10,949 nt of DNA from an uncultured Muribaculaceae bacterium. Lineage in GTDB: Bacteria; Bacteroidota; Bacteroidia; Bacteroidales; Muribaculaceae. The notes below the pieces were generated by a model, which searched no databases, was not told the DNA's origin, and was given only the letters and a program-made list of their open reading frames with translations. Positions 1 through 6,210 of this stretch are shown here, one piece after another. Every line of letters starts with the position of its first letter. Positions within the stretch are counted from its first letter, which is position 1. Location: NCBI GenBank assembly GCA_910584665.1, contig CAJUBL010000077.1, positions 1-10,949 on the forward strand. The letters are read 5' to 3'. A program made the position numbers and the translations under genes.

Positions 1-53
1 AACTGCTGTAAACGGTTTTGCAGACCGGTGCCTAACCACTCGGCCAAGGAACC
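1..53 (-). tRNA. tRNA-Cys (GCA), 5' part only, cut by the window edge
   Basis: Read on the minus strand from 53 to 1, the sequence fits tRNA nucleotides 1-55. It has a GGTTCCT acceptor strand, T8-G9, a D arm with GCC/GGC stem and GTGGTTA-type loop, an anticodon arm with loop CTGCAAA (anticodon GCA, cysteine), a short variable region, and the start of the T arm ending in GTT. The rest of the T arm and the 3' acceptor strand lie outside the window. The base pair at 27-43 at the top of the anticodon stem is a C-U mismatch, while the other four pairs are intact. The short leader can pair with the first bases of the tRNA (AACCA at 50-54 against TGGTT at 60-64), but this is only a 5-bp stem. Confidence 0.9.
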
Positions 54-73
54 ATGTCGTGGTTTTATGAGTG

Positions 74-105
74 CAAAGGTAGAGCTTTGTTTCTAATTAT
101 GCAAA
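74..105 (-). promoter_or_regulatory. Bacteroidota-type promoter of the tRNA-Cys gene
   Basis: On the minus strand a TTTG (105-102) is followed after 20 nt by TACCTTTG (81-74), a full match to the -33 TTTG / -7 TAnnTTTG consensus known for Bacteroides. Transcription would start near 67, giving a leader of about 14 nt before tRNA position 1 at 53. No start site has been measured here; the call rests on consensus and spacing. Confidence 0.75.
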
Positions 106-125
106 TGTTTTCCGCAGTTTTTTTG

Positions 126-133
126 TACCTTTG
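126..133 (+). promoter_or_regulatory. -7 element of a probable promoter for the ABC-F gene
   Basis: TACCTTTG matches the Bacteroidota -7 consensus TAnnTTTG exactly and lies about 43 nt upstream of the ABC-F start codon. No good TTTG is visible at the expected -33 distance, so the promoter is weaker in consensus than the divergent tRNA promoter. A T-rich run (118-124) lies just upstream. Confidence 0.45.
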
Positions 134-175
134 TACCCGTAAATATCAAACCAATCTATTCCAAGGTACATTATA

Positions 176-1789
176 ATGATTTCTGTCAATGATTTAACTA
201 TGCAATTCGGGAAAAGAATACTTTTCCAGGATGTAAACATAAAGTTCACCCAAGGTAACTGTTACGGTATTATCGGTGCAAACGGGGCCGGAAAATCAAC
301 GCTGATGCGCATTCTTTCCGATCAGCTTTCTCCTACACGCGGCTCTGTTTCACAAGGCCCGGGCGAGCGTATGAGCGTGCTTGAACAGGACCATTTCAAG
401 TATGATGATTGTACTGTCATAAACACGGTCCTGCAGGGACACACTGTATTATGGGACATAATGCAGGAGAAAGACGCTTTATATGCAAAGTCCGATTTCA
501 GTGACGCTGACGGTATAAGAGCATCAGAACTTGAAGAAAAATTTGCAGAGCTTGAGGGATGGAATGCCGAAAGTGATGCCGCCGAACTACTCAGCGGCCT
601 CGGTATAAAGGAAGACAGGCATTACATGCTCATGAAAGATCTTACAGGCAGCGAGAAAGTGCGCGTTCTCCTCGCCAAGGCATTGTTCGGAAATCCCGAC
701 AATCTGTTGCTTGATGAGCCTACCAACGATCTGGATCTGGACACGGTCATGTGGCTCGAGAACTATCTGTCCAGGTTCGAGAACACGGTGCTTGTGGTAT
801 CCCACGACCGGCATTTTCTTGACTCGGTATGCACGCATACTCTCGATATTGACTATAATAAAGTACAGCTGTTTGCCGGTAACTACAGCTACTGGTACGA
901 GTCGAGCCAGCTGGCTCTGAGACAGCAACAGCAACAGAACAAAAAGGCCGAGGAAAAACGTAAGGAGTTATTGGAATTCATACAGCGTTTCAGTGCGAAC
1001 GTAGCTAAATCAAAACAGACAACATCACGCAAGAAAATGCTCGAGAAACTCAACGTTGAAGAAATCCAGCCTTCATCAAGACGATATCCCGGAATTATTT
1101 TCACTCCCGCCCGTGAGCCTGGAAATAAAATCCTCGAAGTGAGCGGACTCAGCGCTTCGGTTGACGGTGAGATACTTTTCAGAGATGTCAATTTCCAGAT
1201 TGAGAAAGGCGATAAGGTCGTATTCCTGAGCCGTGACCCCCGAGCTATGACTGCATTGTTTGAGATAATCAACGGCAACCGTAAACCTGATTCCGGCAAC
1301 TTTGACTGGGGGCAGACCATTACCACAGCCTATCTGCCGCTTGACAACTCATCATTCTTCAATACCGACATAAATCTCGTCGATTGGCTCTGCCAGTTCA
1401 GCGATGATTCAAGCGAGATATATCTGAAGGGATTTCTTGGTAAAATGCTTTTCTCCGGTGAGGAAGTATTAAAAAAAGCGTCGGTACTTTCAGGTGGTGA
1501 GAAAATGAGATGTATGATTGCCCGTATGATGCTCCGCAATGCCAATACAATGATTCTCGATTCTCCTACAAACCATCTTGATCTTGAATCCATACAGGCA
1601 TTCAATAACACTCTTAAATCATTTAAAGGAAACATTCTGCTCTCGTCACATGACCATGAGTTCATTCAGACAGTATGCAACCGTATCATCGAACTTACTC
1701 CTAATGGTATCATTGACAAGATGATGGATTATGACGACTATATTGCAGACGAGAAAGTCGCCGCCGCCCGCGAGCGTATGTATAGTTGA
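176..1789 (+). CDS. ABC-F family ATPase, YbiT-like, with a degenerate second nucleotide site
   Basis: Soluble protein of 537 residues with two ABC ATPase domains and no membrane segment, the layout of ABC-F translation factors that act on the ribosome. NBD1 (about 1-240) has Walker A GANGAGKST (K40), signature LTGSEK (156-161), Walker B LLLDEP with catalytic E181, and switch H210. A charged, glutamine-rich linker (about 240-315) carries the SKQTTSRKKMLEKL segment typical of the YbiT branch. In NBD2 the Walker A position reads LSRDPRAMT with no P-loop lysine (M358 in its place). Its signature LSGGEK (438-443) is intact, its Walker B reads LDSP with S463 in place of glutamate, and H492 is kept. 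Length agrees with YbiT (about 530). The ATG at 176 puts the protein start directly at the usual ABC-F N-terminus (ISVNDLTMQFG). Family assignment is firm; the exact ribosomal role is inferred, and resistance is not suggested. Confidence 0.93.
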   Translation: MISVNDLTMQFGKRILFQDVNIKFTQGNCYGIIGANGAGKSTLMRILSDQLSPTRGSVSQGPGERMSVLEQDHFKYDDCTVINTVLQGHTVLWDIMQEKDALYAKSDFSDADGIRASELEEKFAELEGWNAESDAAELLSGLGIKEDRHYMLMKDLTGSEKVRVLLAKALFGNPDNLLLDEPTNDLDLDTVMWLENYLSRFENTVLVVSHDRHFLDSVCTHTLDIDYNKVQLFAGNYSYWYESSQLALRQQQQQNKKAEEKRKELLEFIQRFSANVAKSKQTTSRKKMLEKLNVEEIQPSSRRYPGIIFTPAREPGNKILEVSGLSASVDGEILFRDVNFQIEKGDKVVFLSRDPRAMTALFEIINGNRKPDSGNFDWGQTITTAYLPLDNSSFFNTDINLVDWLCQFSDDSSEIYLKGFLGKMLFSGEEVLKKASVLSGGEKMRCMIARMMLRNANTMILDSPTNHLDLESIQAFNNTLKSFKGNILLSSHDHEFIQTVCNRIIELTPNGIIDKMMDYDDYIADEKVAAARERMYS

Positions 1790-1833
1790 TACGGATTCAG
1801 GAAAATGTTGTAAATCATTTAAATATTTATAGT

Positions 1834-2127
1834 ATGGTAAAGCATGTAGTCACATTCAGACTTACCGGCTCGGATTCCGAGCGTAAAGAAATCGCAGAAG
1901 CTTTCAGGGCCGCATTGATGCAGCTGCCTGATAAAATCGATGTTCTGAAATCAATCGAGGTCGGGATCAATGAAAATCCGACTGAGACATGGGATGTGGT
2001 GCTCACAGCTATCGTTGATACAATGGCTGATGTCGAGGTGTATGCCCGGCATCCTGCTCATGTCGCGGCCGCAGGCTTACTTGCCGGTCATAAGGCCGAC
2101 CGCGCCTGTGTCGACTATACGGTTTAA
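1834..2127 (+). CDS. Dabb (stress-responsive A/B barrel) domain protein
   Basis: A 97-residue protein filling one Dabb domain, a ferredoxin-like alpha/beta barrel that usually dimerises. It starts MVKHVVTFRL, which fits the first beta strand of the family. It ends with the typical YARHPAH helix (about residues 70-76) and a closing CVDYTV strand. I chose the ATG at 1834 because the longer frame back to 1786 begins with TTG, overlaps the ABC-F stop, and adds 16 residues with no place in the domain. It lies 44 nt downstream of the ABC-F gene and is probably co-transcribed. Known members include stress-induced proteins and some polyketide cyclases; the sequence does not show which reaction, if any, this one performs. 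Confidence 0.85.
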   Translation: MVKHVVTFRLTGSDSERKEIAEAFRAALMQLPDKIDVLKSIEVGINENPTETWDVVLTAIVDTMADVEVYARHPAHVAAAGLLAGHKADRACVDYTV

Positions 2128-2819
2128 TTACGGGTGACTTTCTTCATCATAGATCTGAAATCATCACCGGAGCCATAACATGTAAAGATATCGCCCGACC
2201 TGACGGTCTCGTCAGGAACGGTGATATCTATCGTTTTATAATTATCACGTGACATACCGAGCAGATTGTTTGATCTTTCGGCACGGGTTGCAACTACCAT
2301 AACAAGATTGAAACGCCTGACAATATCAAGTTCAGTATATTTTAGTCCGACAAAATATTCAGGAGCCCTGAATTTCATCACATAGGATCCGTCATTTATC
2401 GACAACGTCTCGACATGAGCCCCTAATTCAAGCTCACGAACGAGATCCTTTGCCGCCCGTTGTTCGGGAGTAAGAATTCGCTCAACATTCAATCCCTCGA
2501 GTATTGACTGGTGAAGTGTGTCTATGGCACGTGCGAATATATGCTGTACTCCCATCTTCTTCAGCAGTGCGACGGTCTTCACACTTGCGCCGAAATTTTC
2601 TCCGATAGCGACAATGACAGCATCAACGCTTTTCAGAGGAAGTACTGAAAGAGCCTGCTCATCTCCTGCATCTATAATATAAGCTGTAGAGATATAATCC
2701 TTAACACCCTCGACATTCGATTCATTTATGTCAGCACCTACTACCTCATGTCCCATATCAGTAAGATCAACGGCAAGGTTTGATCCGTAAATTCCGAGTC
2801 CGATAACAAGATACTTCAT
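2124..2819 (-). CDS. ktrA: KtrA/TrkA-type RCK regulatory subunit of K+ uptake
   Basis: Cytosolic 231-residue protein with an N-terminal Rossmann RCK_N domain: MKYLVIGLGIYG with GxGxxG at 7-12, and acidic D30 at the end of strand 2 for the nucleotide ribose. An RCK_C (TrkA_C) domain follows at about 140-225. Proteins of this type form a ring under the KtrB/TrkH channel and gate K+ flow through ATP/ADP or NAD(H) binding. Single RCK_N plus RCK_C and a length near 220-230 fit KtrA better than the duplicated E. coli TrkA. The gene follows ktrB by about 30 nt on the same strand. I prefer the ATG at 2819, which gives the standard MKYxVIGLG start; a GTG at 2831 would add four residues. Its stop shares bases with the stop of the convergent Dabb gene. 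Confidence 0.92.
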   Translation of the reverse strand: MKYLVIGLGIYGSNLAVDLTDMGHEVVGADINESNVEGVKDYISTAYIIDAGDEQALSVLPLKSVDAVIVAIGENFGASVKTVALLKKMGVQHIFARAIDTLHQSILEGLNVERILTPEQRAAKDLVRELELGAHVETLSINDGSYVMKFRAPEYFVGLKYTELDIVRRFNLVMVVATRAERSNNLLGMSRDNYKTIDITVPDETVRSGDIFTCYGSGDDFRSMMKKVTRN

Positions 2820-2850
2820 ATTGATTGACACAAGTATTTAATTTTCAAAA

Positions 2851-4704
2851 TCAGTTAACTATAATATCACCGGCCGGATATCTGACCTGCGGATTTTTAA
2901 CACTATAAGCAATACCCATCAGAAGCGAAAGCAATCCGACCCGACCGAAGAACATGGCGGTACACAATACAATTTTTGTACCGTCACCAAGCTGATCTGT
3001 CACTCCGAGCGAAGACCCCACTGTAAAAAGAGCTGATACAGTCTCGTATAAAAGGCTTTTAAGCGGCAGTTCCGGTTCAAGTGACACAACAACAAGAGAA
3101 TAAATAACAACCGACAATATTGATAATGTAATCACGGCATTGGCCCTGCGTATGGAGTTTATCGATATACTGCGCCGGAACGCCACAACATCACGTCGTC
3201 CCATTATTATTGATCTGAGATTTATCAGCACCGCACCAAGCGTGTTAACCTTGACGCCGCCGGCAGTAGACTGAGACGCACCTCCGATCCACATCAGTAC
3301 CGTCATCATTATCAGGGTCACATTATGAAAACCGGCCGGTGATACCGATGCAAAGCCGGAACTGCGTGGTACAAACGAATTGAAGACCGATTGGACGATC
3401 TGTTCGTACAATGACATTCCTTTCAGCGCGTTGTTATGCTCGAATATGAAAAACAGCAATGAACTTATTGTAAACAGTATCAGTGTACCCCAGAGTACAA
3501 TCTTGGTGTTTATATCATAAAGGTGTGTCGGTTCGGGTCTGAACCGGTCATGCCTGAGATATCGGATGAAACGACGTATATACCGGCCGGTCACGTTCTT
3601 AAGATTTACAAGAATCGGGAATCCGATGCCACCGGCCAGAATCAGCAGACTCGCAACAATGTAAACAGACTGATCGGAATGTAATAGCCGGGGATTGGAC
3701 AATCCGCCTTCAAGATTTGAAAAACCGGCATTCATGAACGCGGTAAGAGAATGAAATGCCGAGAAAATCAGTTCATCTCCCAGATCCATATCCATCGTGT
3801 CATGTATACACAGGAAGATGGATGCAGCTCCTATCAGTTCAATCGATAAGGTAAATACCAGAATATACAGCAGAGTAGGGAGCAGGTTGTTCATGGTACG
3901 GGTATATACTATATCCCTAACCATTATCTGACTGTATATTGATGCATTACCACTGAAAAACATTGCAAAAAAACTCGTAAAAGTCAGAACGCCGAGTCCG
4001 CCGATCTGAATCAGCAATGCGAGCACAAGCAGACCCAGAGGAGTGAAAGTCGACGATATATCGACCGGAGACAGTCCGGTAATCGATACTGCGCTTGTTG
4101 ACACAAACAACGAGTCAACATAACTTAGCTCAATTTGTGTACAACGGGGCATCATCAGTAGAAATGAGCCCAGAATAATGAAGAAAAGAAAGCTCGATCC
4201 AAGTATTACCGACGGATTGGTCCGTCTGCCCAGAACAGATATTATGCCTGTACAAAAGATAACCAAAGCATATATTACCACAACACTGTAATTAAACCAC
4301 GGAGAGTATAATATCTGCTCAAGCAACGGTATCCAGGGATGCTCCGGGTGAGGATAAACCAGCGGCAGCAAAGTGATAATCATCAGAATATCAATAATAC
4401 ATCTGAAACGGCGCGTACGGCCGGATGAATGTTTCAACGCGAAAGTTATATTATATATCACGTTGATAATGAATGCAATATGTGATAACCTGATTACTTT
4501 ATATAGAAATAAGGAAGTTTTCTCGCTATTCTCATATCCTGCCAGGACAATCATTGCCAGCAGCGTTAACGAAGAAGCAAAGAATGTCAGAATATCCATG
4601 CCAAGAGTCACTCTCTTTACTATTGGCAGAGAGTGACTCTTAAAACGGTTGAACCTGCATGTCACTGAGTCAAGCCGTCGTCTGAATATATTAATGATTT
4701 TCAA
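2851..4704 (-). CDS. ktrB: TrkH/KtrB-type K+ transporter subunit with N-terminal membrane extension
   Basis: Integral membrane protein of 617 residues that carries K+ inward. The four pore loops of the Trk/Ktr superfamily are all visible with their selectivity-filter glycines: SAVSITGLSPVD (G210), TAFMNAGFSN (G327), VPRSSGFASV (G450) and TVGSSLGVTD (G567). The core begins near residue 165 after GRRTNPSVIL. Ahead of it lie a basic stretch (1-35) and about four extra hydrophobic segments (roughly 37-57, 65-90, 101-117, 137-158) absent from typical KtrB of about 450 residues. Longer TrkH-like proteins of this kind are, from memory, usual in Bacteroidota. The open frame starts with TTG at 4704, overlapping the TGA of the upstream gene; an ATG at 4599 (residue 36), just before the first helix, is a real alternative. 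The partner ktrA follows directly. Confidence 0.93.
   Translation of the reverse strand: MKIINIFRRRLDSVTCRFNRFKSHSLPIVKRVTLGMDILTFFASSLTLLAMIVLAGYENSEKTSLFLYKVIRLSHIAFIINVIYNITFALKHSSGRTRRFRCIIDILMIITLLPLVYPHPEHPWIPLLEQILYSPWFNYSVVVIYALVIFCTGIISVLGRRTNPSVILGSSFLFFIILGSFLLMMPRCTQIELSYVDSLFVSTSAVSITGLSPVDISSTFTPLGLLVLALLIQIGGLGVLTFTSFFAMFFSGNASIYSQIMVRDIVYTRTMNNLLPTLLYILVFTLSIELIGAASIFLCIHDTMDMDLGDELIFSAFHSLTAFMNAGFSNLEGGLSNPRLLHSDQSVYIVASLLILAGGIGFPILVNLKNVTGRYIRRFIRYLRHDRFRPEPTHLYDINTKIVLWGTLILFTISSLLFFIFEHNNALKGMSLYEQIVQSVFNSFVPRSSGFASVSPAGFHNVTLIMMTVLMWIGGASQSTAGGVKVNTLGAVLINLRSIIMGRRDVVAFRRSISINSIRRANAVITLSILSVVIYSLVVVSLEPELPLKSLLYETVSALFTVGSSLGVTDQLGDGTKIVLCTAMFFGRVGLLSLLMGIAYSVKNPQVRYPAGDIIVN
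4603..4641 (-). repeat. perfect 14-bp inverted repeat (RNA hairpin) near the 5' end of ktrB
   Basis: AAGAGTCACTCTCT at 4603-4616 is the exact reverse complement of AGAGAGTGACTCTT at 4628-4641, with an 11-nt loop (4617-4627). In the ktrB transcript the stem begins 63 nt after the TTG start and ends 3 nt before the in-frame ATG at 4599. No U-run follows, so it is not an ordinary intrinsic terminator. If translation starts at TTG, the arms encode KSHSL and KRVTL; if it starts at 4599, the hairpin sits in the leader and would cover the ribosome landing site. Confidence 0.85.
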
Positions 4705-5384
4705 TTTGACTGAGTTGCAGATGCCGTGTTTTTACTTAACTGGAACCCTGCATTCATCCCGTCATAACTTTGAAGAAGAGACGAGACTCCTTTGATAGTC
4801 GAATTACCGGATATGGCGGCAATTTTCGAGACAAGAGATATCAGTTTTGATGCATCGAATGTCACATCGATGTTTTTACCGCTGCGGGTTATAACCGAAG
4901 TCATATGACCTATATTGACTTTACCCAAAGCTTTGAAATTAAAGACAAAATTACCCTCCGCATCTTTCTCGAGCGCACCCTTTAACATGACCCGGTTAAC
5001 ACCCATTGTAAATGTGCTGTCTGCATTTACTGTGAATTTCATTTGTGTCATCCCGGCCTTCTGATAGTAGGGGGCAAGTTTTCCTTCTACAACCGAAGCC
5101 GCCGCCTCGCCGCCGGCTTTTTTGAGCAAATTATCACTCTTGAAAGCTACAGCCGGTTTTACGTAGCTCCATGTCCCCTCAAGATCCGATATGGTTACAT
5201 CTGTAATCCCCAGTACATTGCCCAGCCCTCCCAGAAGATCTCCGAGTCCGGAATTTCCCTTGACGCTGTCGCCGGCAGCCGCATTTCCGGCGGCAGCTTT
5301 CAGTACACCCTTGAGATCGAATGCATCACTCTGAAAGGTCGACATAGATACTATAGCAGTCAGTATAATCAATATCTGTTTCAT
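4701..5384 (-). CDS. exported DUF4923 family protein
   Basis: A 227-residue protein that begins with a Sec signal peptide: MKQ, a hydrophobic core ILIILTAIVSMS, and a likely cut after SDA (residue 21). There is no lipobox cysteine, so a soluble periplasmic protein is the likely form. A glycine- and alanine-rich low-complexity stretch (about 30-60, including GLGDLLGGLGNVLG) leads into the DUF4923 domain. Its hallmark is LEGTWSYVKPAVAFKSDNLL (69-88), followed by an AGG motif, alternating beta-strand-like segments and a lipocalin-like look. No catalytic residues can be named and the function is unknown. The gene lies between tatD (57 nt upstream) and ktrB, whose TTG start overlaps its TGA stop by two bases. 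The start ATG at 5384 is set by the signal peptide. Confidence 0.87.
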   Translation of the reverse strand: MKQILIILTAIVSMSTFQSDAFDLKGVLKAAAGNAAAGDSVKGNSGLGDLLGGLGNVLGITDVTISDLEGTWSYVKPAVAFKSDNLLKKAGGEAAASVVEGKLAPYYQKAGMTQMKFTVNADSTFTMGVNRVMLKGALEKDAEGNFVFNFKALGKVNIGHMTSVITRSGKNIDVTFDASKLISLVSKIAAISGNSTIKGVSSLLQSYDGMNAGFQLSKNTASATQSN

Positions 5385-5441
5385 ATGGTTATGTGTATAA
5401 AGTTATGTATTTCAAGTATATATTTTATTAAATAATACGTT

Positions 5442-6209
5442 TTAAAAGTTTCCGAAAAGATCCTTGTAATTTGAAGCCGTGATATCGGCGATATGATCTA
5501 CCGGTATACCGAATGAATTTGCAACGTATGATGCCGTATGGATAATATAGGCACTCTCATTGCGTTTTCCTCTCATTGGAACCGGAGCCAGATAAGGAGA
5601 ATCGGTCTCCAGTAAGAGCCGGTCTGTACCGATCTCAGAAAGGACACTGCTGAGTTTTGAATTTCTGAACGTCACGATACCGTTTATACCGAAATAAAAA
5701 TCACCGTATTGACGTATTCGTCTTACATCCTCTATTGTTCCTCCGAAGCTATGGAATACACCGCGCGGTATAATGTCAAGAGATTCGAAAACTTCCAATA
5801 TCCGGTCAAGAGCATTCCGACAGTGTATTATCACAGGTAGTCCGGCCTGTTCGGCCAGTTTACATTGTTCCCTGAATACAGTGACCTGCTCACGCTCATA
5901 TGTGCTGTCCCAGTATAAGTCCATCCCTATTTCACCTATCGCTTTATACAGACCTGATGACAATTCGGCCCTTATAACCGACAGAGACGATCTGAAATCG
6001 GAATTCACCTCCGTAGGATGCAGCCCTATTGCCATATCTATAACGCCCGGATATTTTCCGGCCAGTTCCTTCATCGGTGCAATAGTTGTCAGATCAACAT
6101 TCGGAAACATAAGGTGTCCCACTCCTGCATCAATGGCACGCCTGACGGCCATTTGTTTGTCCGGCAGAAATTCATCGAGATAGAGATGGGTGTGAGAATC
6201 AATCAGCAT
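5442..6209 (-). CDS. tatD: TatD family metal-dependent hydrolase (DNase)
   Basis: A 255-residue TIM-barrel amidohydrolase of the TatD family, cytosolic, with the usual length. The metal ligands are in place: DSHTHL (H6, H8), GEIGMDLYW (E93), IIHCR (H129), FHSFGG (H153) and LETDSPYL (D203). The family motifs GLHP (62-65) and GKRNES (214-219) are also present. Characterised TatD enzymes are 3'-5' exonucleases or deoxyribonucleases linked to DNA repair and degradation; the precise substrate here is inferred. The ATG at 6209 lies one base after the TGA of the polyprenyl synthase gene, so the two are almost certainly translated from one message. A tatD gene is found next to many unrelated housekeeping genes, so the neighbourhood adds little about its role. 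Confidence 0.93.
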   Translation of the reverse strand: MLIDSHTHLYLDEFLPDKQMAVRRAIDAGVGHLMFPNVDLTTIAPMKELAGKYPGVIDMAIGLHPTEVNSDFRSSLSVIRAELSSGLYKAIGEIGMDLYWDSTYEREQVTVFREQCKLAEQAGLPVIIHCRNALDRILEVFESLDIIPRGVFHSFGGTIEDVRRIRQYGDFYFGINGIVTFRNSKLSSVLSEIGTDRLLLETDSPYLAPVPMRGKRNESAYIIHTASYVANSFGIPVDHIADITASNYKDLFGNF

Positions 6210-6210
6210 A

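Noticed and set aside
923..939. CAGCAACAG repeat in the ABC-F gene
   Set aside because: It encodes a short glutamine run in the charged linker, which is common in ABC-F proteins; too short to be a meaningful tandem repeat.
889..1665. Minus-strand open frames of 111-145 codons opposite the ABC-F gene
   Set aside because: They lie antisense to clear conserved motifs of the ABC-F protein and show no recognisable domain or start context.
1786..1833. Longer version of the Dabb gene beginning at 1786
   Set aside because: It needs a TTG start that overlaps the ABC-F stop, and the 16 extra residues lie outside the domain; the ATG at 1834 fits the family start.
2868..3591. Recurring ACCGGCCGG-type palindromes (near 2868, at 3331-3340 and 3582-3591)
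   Set aside because: All lie in ktrB codons for PAG or TGR, at irregular spacing and in coding sequence that often uses CCG/GGC; nothing suggests a binding array.
5385..5441. Possible separate promoter before the DUF4923 gene
   Set aside because: The minus strand has an AT-rich TAACTTTA but no TTTG at the right distance, so support is too thin; the gap may simply be a spacer in the operon.
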